Shown piece by piece: positions 9,328 through 18,125 of a stretch of DNA of 64,000 nucleotides. Within the stretch, counting starts at the first letter, position 1; each line of letters starts with the position of its first letter. The stretch lies in the NCBI GenBank assembly GCA_023409535.1, contig JAEYGZ010000046.1, forward strand, positions 248,001 through 312,000, written 5' to 3'. This DNA comes from Bacillota bacterium (GTDB lineage Bacteria > Bacillota > Clostridia > Lachnospirales > Lachnospiraceae). A program made the translations under genes and the position numbers. The notes under the pieces are model-generated. The model was not told the DNA's origin. It did no database searches and worked only from the letters and a program-made list of their open reading frames with translations.

Positions 9328-9813
9328 ATGGCAATCAGAAATATCAGAGAGATTGGAGATAAAGTATTATTAAAGGTTAGCAAGGAAATAAAGGAAGTAG
9401 ATCAGAAGCTGCTGGTCTTAATAGAGGATATGCTGGATACCATGTATGAAGCAGGAGGTGTTGGTCTTGCTGCGCCGCAGGTGGGAATACTCAGGCGTCT
9501 GATCGTAATTGACGTATCGGAGGAAGGCAATGAGCCGATTATCTTAATTAATCCTGAAATCATTGCTGCCGACGGAGAACAGATCGGGGATGAAGGCTGC
9601 CTCAGCGTTCCGGGGAAGATTGGCACCGTAAGCAGGCCGGATTATGTGAAGGTAAAGGCATATGATAAGAATATGAAGGAGTTTATCGCGGAAGGCACCG
9701 GATTATTGGCAAGAGCCTTCTGCCATGAGATTGATCATCTGAACGGAAAGCTTTATGTGGATATGACCATTGACGGGCTTCGGGATGTAGCGGTAACGGA
9801 AGAGGTTCAATAG
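9328..9813 (+). CDS. def: Peptide deformylase
   Basis: Removes the N-formyl group from nascent proteins; Fe2+/Zn2+ enzyme of 161 aa. All three family motifs are visible: GVGLAAPQVG, EGCLSVPG (metal-ligand Cys) and HEIDHLNG (two metal-ligand His plus the catalytic Glu). The ATG at 9328 (MAIRNIREIGD) is preferred over the ATG 6 bases upstream because GAGAGG at 9313-9318 fits it and the protein then starts like its homologues. Forms the usual pair with fmt. Confidence 0.95.
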   Translation: MAIRNIREIGDKVLLKVSKEIKEVDQKLLVLIEDMLDTMYEAGGVGLAAPQVGILRRLIVIDVSEEGNEPIILINPEIIAADGEQIGDEGCLSVPGKIGTVSRPDYVKVKAYDKNMKEFIAEGTGLLARAFCHEIDHLNGKLYVDMTIDGLRDVAVTEEVQ

Positions 9814-9860
9814 AAATTGTTAGCATAGGAAGTATAAGGTAGCAGAAAGGAAGCTGGTAT

Positions 9861-10802
9861 ATGAAGGTACTATTTATGGGCACCCCGGACTTTGCGGCGG
9901 CAACCCTTGACAGGCTCATCGGATCAAAACATGAGATCATTGGCGTTGTAACCCAGCCGGATAAACAAAAGGGCAGAAGACATGAAATCAGTTTTTCACC
10001 GGTAAAGGAGCTTGCCTTACAGCATGGTCTGACAGTTTATCAGCCGAGGAAGGTGAAAGAACCGGAATTTCTTGAAATAATACGCCGGCTTGCCCCTGAG
10101 GTTATCGTGGTATCTGCTTTCGGTCAGATTCTGCCGAAGACTTTACTCGATAGCCCTCCTTACGGCTGTATTAATGTACATGGTTCCCTGCTTCCCAAAT
10201 ACCGCGGTGCGGCGCCGATCCAGTACTGTATTCTTGATGGTGAAAGTGAAACCGGAATTACCATTATGTATATGGATGCGGGCATAGACACCGGAGATAT
10301 CATATTGCAGGAGAGGCTGGCAATCAGTGCGTCGGAAACCGGCGGCAGCCTGTTTGATAAAATGGCGGTTCTTGGGGCGGATCTGCTGCTGAAGGCCTTG
10401 GATAAGCTGGAGAATGGAACGGCAGCCCGGACACCACAGGACAATGATCGGGCTACTTATGTTAAGATGCTGGATAAGGAAATGGGCCGGATGGATTTTA
10501 CCCAGCCGGCAGTAAAGCTGGAGCGTTATATACGCGGATTAAATCCTTGGCCCAGTGCTTATACTAATTTAGATGGCAAGACACTGAAGCTTTGGAAGGC
10601 AGAAGTTGAACCGAATACTTCAGAGACGATAGGCAAGGCTCAGCCCGGCGAAATTATTGACCTGCGTAAGGATGTAATTGCTGTGGCTACCGGAGACGGT
10701 ACTCTGGTGATCAGGGAGCTGCAGCTGGAAGGGAAGAAGAGAATGTCTGCGGATGCGTTTCTTCGGGGGTTCCCTTTACAGGTTGGTACAAGGCTTGGGT
10801 AA
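9861..10802 (+). CDS. fmt: Methionyl-tRNA formyltransferase
   Basis: Formylates Met-tRNAfMet using 10-formyl-THF, supplying the formyl group that the upstream def product later removes. 313 aa. The N-terminal hydrolase-like domain starts MKVLFMGTPDFAAATL, with the catalytic region NVHGSLLPKYRGAAPIQ and MDAGIDTGDI. The C-terminal OB-like domain begins near RYIRGLNPWPSAYT. The length is usual. RBS AGAAAGGAAG lies before the ATG. Confidence 0.96.
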   Translation: MKVLFMGTPDFAAATLDRLIGSKHEIIGVVTQPDKQKGRRHEISFSPVKELALQHGLTVYQPRKVKEPEFLEIIRRLAPEVIVVSAFGQILPKTLLDSPPYGCINVHGSLLPKYRGAAPIQYCILDGESETGITIMYMDAGIDTGDIILQERLAISASETGGSLFDKMAVLGADLLLKALDKLENGTAARTPQDNDRATYVKMLDKEMGRMDFTQPAVKLERYIRGLNPWPSAYTNLDGKTLKLWKAEVEPNTSETIGKAQPGEIIDLRKDVIAVATGDGTLVIRELQLEGKKRMSADAFLRGFPLQVGTRLG

Positions 10803-10880
10803 GTGAAGTTTAAGAAAAGACTAATTCCTCATTAATGCAATGTTCACAGAATTGACATCATTGTTGCTTATAATTTTATG

Positions 10881-10994
10881 ATTATCGGAACACGGTTCTG
10901 TTCTGATAATACCGTTTTTTATGATTATCGGAACATGGTTCTGTTCCGATAATATTGTTTACTTTGACCGTCGGAATATGATTTTATTCTGATG
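10881..10994 (+). repeat. Tandem hairpin repeat array, locus 1 (fmt-yugP gap)
   Basis: Three consecutive hairpins. Unit 1 has arms ATTATCGGAACA / TGTTCTGATAAT (10881-10910). Unit 2 has arms ATTATCGGAACA / TGTTCCGATAAT (10924-10953), perfect. Unit 3 is degenerate, TCGGAATA / TATTCTGA (core 10971-10992). Units 1 and 2 are 43 bases apart, and unit 1 is followed by TTTTTT so it could terminate transcription after fmt. The same arms recur at 37820-37939. Confidence 0.8.
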
Positions 10995-11025
10995 CCATGG
11001 CTTATTTAGAAGGAAGGTGCAAGAT

Positions 11026-11724
11026 ATGATTTATCCATATATTGATCCCACTTATATACTCGTTATCATCGGTATTGTGATTTCTCTTGCAGCGTCGGCG
11101 AGAGTGAAAACAACCTTTGCCAAGTACGCAAGAGTCAGAAGTATGTCGGGTCTCACCGGAGCTCAGGTTGCCCAGAGACTGTTACAGTCTTCCGGCATCT
11201 ATGATGTTCAGATCGAGCATGTACGCGGAAACTTAACGGATCATTATGATGCGAGAAATAAGGTGCTTCGCTTATCTGATACGGTTTATGGACAGAGCTC
11301 CCTGGCTGCCGTCGGTGTGGCAGCTCATGAATGCGGTCATGCGATACAGCATCAGCATTCCTATGTTCCCCTGCAGTTAAGGAGTGCCCTGGTACCGGTT
11401 GCGAATTTTGGATCCATGGCTGCCTGGCCGATTATACTAGTTGGATTATTCCTTGGCGGATCACCGACCCTGATTAATATTGGTATTATCTTATTTACGG
11501 CAGCAGTGCTGTTCCAGATTATTACGCTCCCGGTGGAGTTGAATGCCTCCAAAAGAGCGATTACGAGGCTGGGCGAGACAAAGATATTATATGATGAAGA
11601 GCTGCGACAATCCAAGAAGGTATTAAATGCGGCTGCGCTTACCTATGTGGCAGCGGCTGCGGCATCCATTTTGCAGCTCTTAAGACTGTTTATTTTATTT
11701 GGCGGAGGAAGAAACCGTGACTGA
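11026..11724 (+). CDS. yugP: YugP-like membrane zinc metallopeptidase
   Basis: 232-aa membrane protein of the YugP (peptidase_M48-like) family with the zinc motif AAHECGHAIQH near residue 105. One N-terminal helix (ILVIIGIVISLAASA) is followed by a soluble region containing LRLSDTVYGQSS. Two central helices (AAWPIILVGLFLGG and LINIGIILFTAAVLF) and a C-terminal helix come after the zinc site. The ATG at 11026 has AGGAAGG at 11011-11017; a GTG 9 bases upstream would overlap that RBS. Its substrate is unknown. It interrupts the otherwise Bacillus-like fmt-rsmB adjacency, and its 3' end overlaps rsmB. Confidence 0.85.
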   Translation: MIYPYIDPTYILVIIGIVISLAASARVKTTFAKYARVRSMSGLTGAQVAQRLLQSSGIYDVQIEHVRGNLTDHYDARNKVLRLSDTVYGQSSLAAVGVAAHECGHAIQHQHSYVPLQLRSALVPVANFGSMAAWPIILVGLFLGGSPTLINIGIILFTAAVLFQIITLPVELNASKRAITRLGETKILYDEELRQSKKVLNAAALTYVAAAAASILQLLRLFILFGGGRNRD

Positions 11725-13066
11725 TCAGGTAAATACGCGGGAAGCAGTCCTGGATATGCTGCTTGAGGTCATAGATGGGGATAAGTACAGCCATACGGTG
11801 CTAAATCAGATGTTACGAAGACATCAGACGCTGAGCAAGCAGGAACGGGCCTTTCTCACACATTTATTTTCCGGTACGGTAAAATGTTATTTGACTCTGG
11901 ATTATATCATTAATCAGCATGCCTCATTGCCGGTGAATAAGATGAAACCCCTCATTCGCAATCTTCTGAGGCTCAGTGTTTATCAGCTGTTCTATATGGA
12001 ACAGATTCCGGAGTCCGCTGTCTGCAATGAAGCCGTGAAGCTGGCCAAGAAACGTGGATTTGGAAAGCTTTCCGGCTTTGTGAACGGTGTACTGCGTAAT
12101 ATTGCCCGAGGTAAGACCGGTATCAGGTATCCGGATGCTGCCAATGCAACCGAAGCATATCTTGAAATCATGTACTCCACACCCTTATGGCTGGTGCGCA
12201 GGCTGTTATCCCAGTATCCCCCTGATCAGGTTGAGTCCATGCTGGCTGCTTCTCTGAAGGAGAAGGAAACGACAATCCGCTGCAATCAAAAGCGGATAGC
12301 TCCCCTTGTGTTAAAAGAGCGGCTGGTCAACGAAGGAATTGCGGTTGAGAACAGCGAATACTTGCCCTATGCCTTTAAAATCAGCAGCTATGATTATCTG
12401 GAGAAGATTGAGGCGTTTCAGCAAGGGTATTTCACTGTTCAGGATGTCAGCTCTATGCTGGTCTGCCAGGTGGCCGGTATCAGGGAGGGAGATTATGTTG
12501 CAGATATATGTGCAGCGCCGGGAGGAAAAGCCCTGCATGCGGCGGAAATTGCCGCACAGGTGTCCGCCAGAGATCTGACGGAATATAAGATTAAACTAAT
12601 AGAAGAAAATATAACCCGAATGGGCTTTACCAATATTCAGACCAAGGTATGGGATGCAACCATACCTGATCCTGAGCTTACCGGCAGGGCTGATGTGGTA
12701 ATTGCGGATGTTCCCTGCAGCGGCATTGGCGTACTTGGCAAGAAATCCGATATTAAATATAAATTGACGGAGAAGCAGCTGACTGAGCTGGTGGAACTGC
12801 AGCGGCGAATTCTTCATGAGGCAGTACAGTATGTGAAGCCGGGCGGAGCGCTGATTTTTAGTACCTGTACGGTGAATAAGGCGGAGAATGAGGAGAACCG
12901 GGCATGGCTGTTGGCGAATTATCCGCTGGTGGCTGAAAGTATTGAGCCGCTCTTACCGGATAAGCTGAGAGACAGCACAGGAGCACAGGGCTATTTGCAG
13001 CTGGTTCAGGGAATTCATGGAACAGACGGATTTTTCATCTCAAAATATCGAAAAATTTGTGAATAA
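11717..13066 (+). CDS. rsmB: 16S rRNA m5C967 methyltransferase RsmB
   Basis: SAM-dependent RNA cytosine-5 methyltransferase, 449 aa. The N-terminal NusB-like RNA-binding domain covers about residues 5-135 (LLEVIDGDKYSHTVLNQ; ESAVCNEAVKLAKK). The catalytic domain has the SAM site ADICAAPGGKALHAA and the two active-site cysteines in ADVPCSGIGV and FSTCTVNKAENE. The start is GTG at 11717 with GGAGGAA (11704-11710) 6 bases upstream; it overlaps the end of yugP by 8 bases. Confidence 0.93.
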   Translation: MTDQVNTREAVLDMLLEVIDGDKYSHTVLNQMLRRHQTLSKQERAFLTHLFSGTVKCYLTLDYIINQHASLPVNKMKPLIRNLLRLSVYQLFYMEQIPESAVCNEAVKLAKKRGFGKLSGFVNGVLRNIARGKTGIRYPDAANATEAYLEIMYSTPLWLVRRLLSQYPPDQVESMLAASLKEKETTIRCNQKRIAPLVLKERLVNEGIAVENSEYLPYAFKISSYDYLEKIEAFQQGYFTVQDVSSMLVCQVAGIREGDYVADICAAPGGKALHAAEIAAQVSARDLTEYKIKLIEENITRMGFTNIQTKVWDATIPDPELTGRADVVIADVPCSGIGVLGKKSDIKYKLTEKQLTELVELQRRILHEAVQYVKPGGALIFSTCTVNKAENEENRAWLLANYPLVAESIEPLLPDKLRDSTGAQGYLQLVQGIHGTDGFFISKYRKICE

Positions 13067-13150
13067 ATTTTATATAAAATGACAATGTTTGTCCTTTTCC
13101 TGTGTTATATTAAATATACAGGAATAAGAAATATCAGAATAGGAAGCATG

Positions 13151-14197
13151 ATGGAACAATTAGATATGAAATCCTTATATTATCAGGAACTGGAGTCTGT
13201 GATAAAATCATACGGGCAGCCGGCCTTCCGGGCAAAGCAGCTGTATCAATGGCTGCATAATAAACTTGCCGCAAGCTATGAGGAGATGACGAATCTCTCA
13301 AAAGAGCTGCGGGATAAATTAAGCGCCGATTATCCTCTGAACACACTGCAGGAAGTACAAGCCTTACATTCTGAAAATGACGGAACCGTTAAATTCCTGT
13401 TTCGTCTAAAGGATGGCAGAGTAATAGAAAGCGTTCTGATGAAGTACCATCATGGCAACAGTGTGTGTATCTCATCCCAGGTCGGCTGCAGGATGGGCTG
13501 CAAATTTTGCGCTTCCACCATCGGAGGCAAAGAGCGGGATCTGCTTCCCTCCGAGATGCTGGACCAAATCTACCGAATACAGGCATTGACCGGTGAGCGG
13601 GTATCCAATGTTGTTGTCATGGGAACCGGTGAGCCGTTGGATAATTACGATCATCTGATTCGGTTTATACGTATTCTTACGGATGGCGATGGGTTGAACA
13701 TCAGTGCAAGGAACATTACGGTATCCACCTGCGGACTACCGGAACGGATCCGGAGCCTGGCAAATGAGGAGCTGCCTGTGACGCTGGCATTATCCCTGCA
13801 TGCACCGAATAATGAGATCCGTAAGCAGCTGATGCCGGTAGCGGCAAAATACGAGCTGTCCGAAGTGCTGGATGCCTTTCGTTATTACTATGATCAAACA
13901 GGCAGAAGGCTTACCTTTGAGTACAGTCTGGTGGATGGGGTCAATGATGAAGAAGAGCATGCCAAGGAGCTTTGCAGGCTGATAAAAGGCCTTAACTGCC
14001 ATGTGAATCTTATCCCCGTAAACCCCATAAAAGAGCGAAATTATAGGAAATCGGATAACAAAAAAATACAAACTTTTAAATTAATACTTGAAAAAAGCAG
14101 AATAAATGTTACTATTAGAAGAGAAATGGGCGCAGATATAGACGCTGCCTGTGGGCAACTTCGCAAGAGCTATATGGACGAGCATGGTGTGAATTGA
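13151..14197 (+). CDS. rlmN: 23S rRNA m2A2503 / tRNA m2A37 methyltransferase RlmN
   Basis: Radical-SAM enzyme methylating A2503 of 23S rRNA, about 348 aa. The CX3CX2C cluster motif is in GCRMGCKFCAST, MGTGEPLDNY follows, and the resting cysteine region ends the protein (GADIDAACGQLR). The reading frame extends upstream, but those codons are not protein-like. The ATG at 13151 (MEQLDMKSLYY) is chosen with AGGAAG at 13141-13146. The spacing is tight, so the ATG at 13148 or 13166 remains possible. Confidence 0.93.
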   Translation: MEQLDMKSLYYQELESVIKSYGQPAFRAKQLYQWLHNKLAASYEEMTNLSKELRDKLSADYPLNTLQEVQALHSENDGTVKFLFRLKDGRVIESVLMKYHHGNSVCISSQVGCRMGCKFCASTIGGKERDLLPSEMLDQIYRIQALTGERVSNVVVMGTGEPLDNYDHLIRFIRILTDGDGLNISARNITVSTCGLPERIRSLANEELPVTLALSLHAPNNEIRKQLMPVAAKYELSEVLDAFRYYYDQTGRRLTFEYSLVDGVNDEEEHAKELCRLIKGLNCHVNLIPVNPIKERNYRKSDNKKIQTFKLILEKSRINVTIRREMGADIDAACGQLRKSYMDEHGVN

Positions 14198-14238
14198 CTC
14201 AAATAAAGTATGCGGAACATGAAAAGCATAATTCACAC
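14187..14238 (+). other. Inverted repeat spanning the rlmN stop codon
   Basis: GTGTGAATT (14187-14195) pairs perfectly with AATTCACAC (14230-14238), with an inner ATGC/GCAT pairing. The left arm lies inside the last rlmN codons and the right arm sits 22 bases before the prpC RBS. No T-run follows, so it is not a standard terminator. Confidence 0.45.
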
Positions 14239-14272
14239 AGGACAGAAGGTTGCAAAAATAGGAGGTGCAGGC

Positions 14273-14992
14273 TTGAAAGCATTTTCAATTACTGATATTG
14301 GAGAGCGACGAAGGGTAAACCAGGATTATGTTTTTTGCAGTGAAGATGCTGTCGGAAGGCTGCCGAATTTATTTGTGGTAGCGGATGGCATGGGAGGACA
14401 TAATGCCGGTGATTATGCTTCAAGATACTGTGTGGAGTTTTTTAGGCAGAAGATTGAAGAGAGTGAACATATATCACCCATTACAACAATCGAAACCGCA
14501 ATCAGGGAAACCAACGAAGCCCTGCGTAATAAAGCACAGGAGCAAAGCGAGTTGGAGGGTATGGGGACGACCTTAGTGACGGCAACCATATTTGATAAGG
14601 AAATGTATGTTGCCAATGTTGGTGACAGCAGATTATATGTAATTGGAAAGGAAATTAATCAGGTTACAGAAGATCACAGCCTGGTAGAGGCTATGGTGAA
14701 GACCGGCGAGCTAGACCGCAGCGAAGCAAGGGTCCATCCGAATAAGAATATTATTACAAGAGCAATGGGAGCCGGTATCGACGTGGAACCTGATTTCTTT
14801 GAGGTAAACCTGGAAGATGGAGATACCGTACTTATGTGTTCGGACGGATTGACCAATATGCTGGAGGATGAGACAATCGAACGCATCATCAAAGAAAATG
14901 ATGATCCGGAAAAGGCTGCTGAGACGCTGGTGAAATGTGCAAATGAAAACGGCGGAAAAGACAATATCGCAATCATTATTATAAAAGTATGA
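14273..14992 (+). CDS. prpC: PP2C-type Ser/Thr protein phosphatase PrpC
   Basis: Mn2+/Mg2+-dependent phosphatase that reverses phosphorylation by the neighbouring PrkC kinase, 239 aa. Metal-binding motifs: RRVNQDYV, VVADGMGGHNAGDYAS, GDSRLYV and MCSDGLTNML. The C-terminal metal aspartate is in GGKDNIAIII. The start is TTG at 14273, because AGGAGG at 14260-14265 stands 7 bases upstream and MKAFSITDIGERR matches the family N-terminus. It ends 17 bases before prkC. Confidence 0.93.
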   Translation: MKAFSITDIGERRRVNQDYVFCSEDAVGRLPNLFVVADGMGGHNAGDYASRYCVEFFRQKIEESEHISPITTIETAIRETNEALRNKAQEQSELEGMGTTLVTATIFDKEMYVANVGDSRLYVIGKEINQVTEDHSLVEAMVKTGELDRSEARVHPNKNIITRAMGAGIDVEPDFFEVNLEDGDTVLMCSDGLTNMLEDETIERIIKENDDPEKAAETLVKCANENGGKDNIAIIIIKV

Positions 14993-15009
14993 AAACGAGG
15001 TGAAGGTAA

Positions 15010-17118
15010 ATGTTAAAACCCGGTATGTTTATCAATGACCGCTATGAAATCATTGATAAGGTAGGATCCGGTGGTATGGCAGATGTTTATAAGGCCAGAG
15101 ACCAAAGACTCAATCGATTTGTGGCGATCAAGGTATTAAAACCGGAATATTCCAGTGACAAAAGCTTTGTGAATAAATTTAGGGCAGAAGCCCAATCAGC
15201 TGCGGGGTTATCCCATCCTAATATTGTAAATGTTTATGATGTTGGAGATGACAGCGGCTTACACTATATCGTAATGGAATTGGTAGAGGGCATTACGCTG
15301 AAGCGTTTTATTGAACGCAAGGGTAAGCTCGAGGTGAAAGAAGCTGTAGGTATTACAATTCAGATTGCACAGGGAATGGAGGCAGCCCACGACAATCGTA
15401 TCATTCATAGGGACATTAAGCCGCAGAACATTATTATTTCCAGAGATGGAAAGGTTAAAGTGACTGATTTTGGCATTGCGAAAGCTACCAATTCAAATAC
15501 AATTACCTCAAATGCAATGGGCTCCGTACATTATCTGTCTCCGGAACAGGCCAGAGGCGGTTACAGCGATGAAAAAAGTGACATCTATTCCCTGGGTGTT
15601 ACTCTGTATGAGATGTTATCCGGCAAGGTTCCCTTTGCCGGGGATAATACGGTATCTGTGGCACTTTTACATATTCAGGGTGAGGCCATGCCGCTTCGGG
15701 AATTGGATCCGGAGATCCCGGTCAGTGTTGATAAGATCGTACAGAAGTGTATGCAGAAACGGCCGGAGAGAAGATATCACACGGCTTCGGAATTGATTGC
15801 TGATTTAAAGAGAGCAATCTCTAATCCGGACGGAGATTTTGTTCAGATTCCCGCCTTTGTTTCTAATGATTCGCCCACAATAAATATTTCCGATGATATT
15901 GGGAAGATTAAAAACGGCGCATATCTTGACGATGATTTGAGAGATACCCGTAATCTTCAGAAGAAATCCTTTGAGGATGAGGAGGAGGATCTTGATACCG
16001 TTGATTCCAAGGTGGAGAAGTTTTTCCTGGTTGGAAGCATTGCAACCATCGTTATTCTGGGTATTATAATCATAGTCGTGGTAGCATGGTTAATTTCTAC
16101 AAAGACAGGTAAGCCCAATCAGGAGGATCCTGGTGCAACGGCGACGCCAACCATAACCGTAACGGAGGAACCGACCCAGGCTCCTACCGGAAGCCTGTTT
16201 AAGGTTCCTGAGGTATTGGGATTAACCTTTGAGGATGCGGAGGCCTCCATTAAAGCAAAAGCGCCCAACGCAGATGTAAGACAGACCGAAGATTATTCGG
16301 ATACGTATAAAGAAGGGCAGGTTATGCTGCAGTATCCTCAGTCAGGCAGCGAAGTGGATGAATCCTCCGTGGTACTCCTGACCATAAGCCTCGGACCGGA
16401 GCCTCTTGAGGTACCGAATGTATATAATATCACTGAGGAGCTGGCCGACAAGAAACTAAAGGAATTAGAGCTTAACGTTCTTCATGAATATGTCAATAAC
16501 GATGAGCTTGAGGCTGGGACTGTCATAGAGACAAAGCCGAAAAGACAGGATATAGTGAAGCGGGGCGATACCGTAACCGTATATGTCAGCCTCGGACCTG
16601 TGATCGCAAAGGCGACCGTACCGAATCTGATCGGTAAGACCGAGGCGGAAGCAATCACTTTGCTGGAAAGCAAAGATTTGCAGAAGGGCTCCGTAACCTA
16701 TCAGTCTTCAGAGACCTATGAGAAGGGTATTGTTATTTATCAGAGCAATACCGCCGACCAGCAGGTAGAACCCGGTACAAAGATTGATATTATTGTAAGC
16801 AGCGGTCCGGAAGGAACCGAGACCGGTAACGTTGGCAATAAGTCATATGTCGGTCAGGTAACCATCGACGTCAATCCGTTTACTTACTTAGGTGGGGACG
16901 GCGCCGATATTGTATTTGAGATGGAGCAGAATGGAAATCTGACCAACATTGCGGAGGGATACTTTGAGGCAAGTGACTTCCCGTATACCGTTACAGATAT
17001 TGTAAGCACCAACTCCAGTGTCGGAACGGTAAGAATGTATGTGGACGGAAATCTCTTTAAGGTTCCCGATGATACGGAGACAACCTGGACAGTAGAATTT
17101 GAAGCAGTGGAGGAATAG
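15010..17118 (+). CDS. prkC: PASTA-domain Ser/Thr protein kinase PrkC
   Basis: Membrane eukaryotic-type kinase sensing muropeptides/lipid II, 702 aa. Kinase domain about residues 10-270: GSGGMADVYKARD, AIKVLK, HRDIKPQNI, TDFGIAKA, SPEQARGG. A juxtamembrane acidic linker is followed by one transmembrane helix near residues 340-362 (IATIVILGIIIIVVVAWLI). Three extracellular PASTA repeats begin at KVPEVLGLTFEDAEA, EVPNVYNITEELADK and TVPNLIGKTEAEAI. A terminal beta-rich domain of about 90 residues with no clear PASTA character follows. Partner of prpC; the kinase-phosphatase pair is widespread in Firmicutes. Confidence 0.96.
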   Translation: MLKPGMFINDRYEIIDKVGSGGMADVYKARDQRLNRFVAIKVLKPEYSSDKSFVNKFRAEAQSAAGLSHPNIVNVYDVGDDSGLHYIVMELVEGITLKRFIERKGKLEVKEAVGITIQIAQGMEAAHDNRIIHRDIKPQNIIISRDGKVKVTDFGIAKATNSNTITSNAMGSVHYLSPEQARGGYSDEKSDIYSLGVTLYEMLSGKVPFAGDNTVSVALLHIQGEAMPLRELDPEIPVSVDKIVQKCMQKRPERRYHTASELIADLKRAISNPDGDFVQIPAFVSNDSPTINISDDIGKIKNGAYLDDDLRDTRNLQKKSFEDEEEDLDTVDSKVEKFFLVGSIATIVILGIIIIVVVAWLISTKTGKPNQEDPGATATPTITVTEEPTQAPTGSLFKVPEVLGLTFEDAEASIKAKAPNADVRQTEDYSDTYKEGQVMLQYPQSGSEVDESSVVLLTISLGPEPLEVPNVYNITEELADKKLKELELNVLHEYVNNDELEAGTVIETKPKRQDIVKRGDTVTVYVSLGPVIAKATVPNLIGKTEAEAITLLESKDLQKGSVTYQSSETYEKGIVIYQSNTADQQVEPGTKIDIIVSSGPEGTETGNVGNKSYVGQVTIDVNPFTYLGGDGADIVFEMEQNGNLTNIAEGYFEASDFPYTVTDIVSTNSSVGTVRMYVDGNLFKVPDDTETTWTVEFEAVEE

Positions 17119-17119
17119 C

Positions 17120-18055
17120 TTGAAGGGTAAGATTATCAAAGGTATTGCAGGTTTTTACTATATTCATATACCTGAGGAGCATAATGCAATACAGCATAAT
17201 GCAATACAGCGCGAAGCCGGAGAGTCCGGTGCCGGAAGGATATATGAATGCAAGGCGAAGGGGATTTTTCGGAATCAAAAGATTAAACCTCTCGTCGGAG
17301 ATGATGTAGAGATCAATACCGAGGATCAACCTGAGGGCAAAGGTACCATTGAACGGATTTTGCCAAGAAAAAATGAATTAATAAGGCCGGCTGTTGCAAA
17401 CATAGACCAGGCGATGGTTATCTTTGCAGCAGCACAGCCTGATCCGAATTTAAATTTACTGGATCGTTTTTTGATCATGATGCAAAAACAGATGGTAAAT
17501 GTAATTGTCTGCTTTAATAAAACGGATGTAGCGGATGCCTGTGAGCTTAAGCTTCTTGAAGAAACCTACAGACGCTGCGGGTATGAAGTGATATTTACCA
17601 GCTTATTGAATAAAGAAGGACTAACCTTATTATATGATAAAATAAAGGGTAAGACTACCGTACTGGCCGGACCTTCCGGGGTAGGGAAGTCTACCTTTAT
17701 TAATCTTGTCCAGCCGGATGCCAATATGGAGACCGGTGATATCAGCGAGAAGATTAAGCGCGGTAAGCATACGACCAGACATTCAGAACTTATTTATGTG
17801 GACGAGCATACTTATGTGATGGATACACCGGGGTTTAGTTCCTTATATATTGAAGAGACCTCAAAGGAAGAGTTAAAGAACTACTTTGTGGAATTTCGTG
17901 AATATGAGGATAACTGCCGATTTCTCTCCTGCAATCACATCAGTGAGCCGGAGTGTGCGGTAAAGGAAGCATTAAGGGAAAAAAAGATAAGCAGGCTTCG
18001 GTATGAGAATTATGTTTTACTTTATGAGGAGCTGAAGAACCAGAAACGCTATTAG
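17120..18055 (+). CDS. rsgA: Small ribosomal subunit GTPase RsgA (circularly permuted)
   Basis: GTPase assisting 30S maturation, 311 aa. The N-terminal OB fold (GKIIKGIAGFYYI ... GIFRNQKIKPLVGDDVEI) precedes a permuted GTPase domain in the order G4 (CFNKTD), G1 (GPSGVGKSTF), G3 (DTPGF). The C-terminal zinc knuckle is CRFLSCNH with a downstream Cys. The start is TTG at 17120, six bases after GGAGG (17109-17113), which lies in the end of prkC. Oddity: codons 21-30 are a perfect in-frame duplication HNAIQ-HNAIQ encoded by two identical 15-bp units (17180-17209), part of an insertion in an OB-fold loop. Confidence 0.95.
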   Translation: MKGKIIKGIAGFYYIHIPEEHNAIQHNAIQREAGESGAGRIYECKAKGIFRNQKIKPLVGDDVEINTEDQPEGKGTIERILPRKNELIRPAVANIDQAMVIFAAAQPDPNLNLLDRFLIMMQKQMVNVIVCFNKTDVADACELKLLEETYRRCGYEVIFTSLLNKEGLTLLYDKIKGKTTVLAGPSGVGKSTFINLVQPDANMETGDISEKIKRGKHTTRHSELIYVDEHTYVMDTPGFSSLYIEETSKEELKNYFVEFREYEDNCRFLSCNHISEPECAVKEALREKKISRLRYENYVLLYEELKNQKRY

Positions 18056-18125
18056 TGTGAACAGCCTCATAAAAATATGGGAGTCATGAGAGGCAATTTT
18101 CATGCGGCAAAACGGAGGTACGACT

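Noticed and set aside
10881..10953. CRISPR-like array
   Set aside because: Only two or three units, each unit itself a hairpin, spacers of 11-13 bases, no cas genes.
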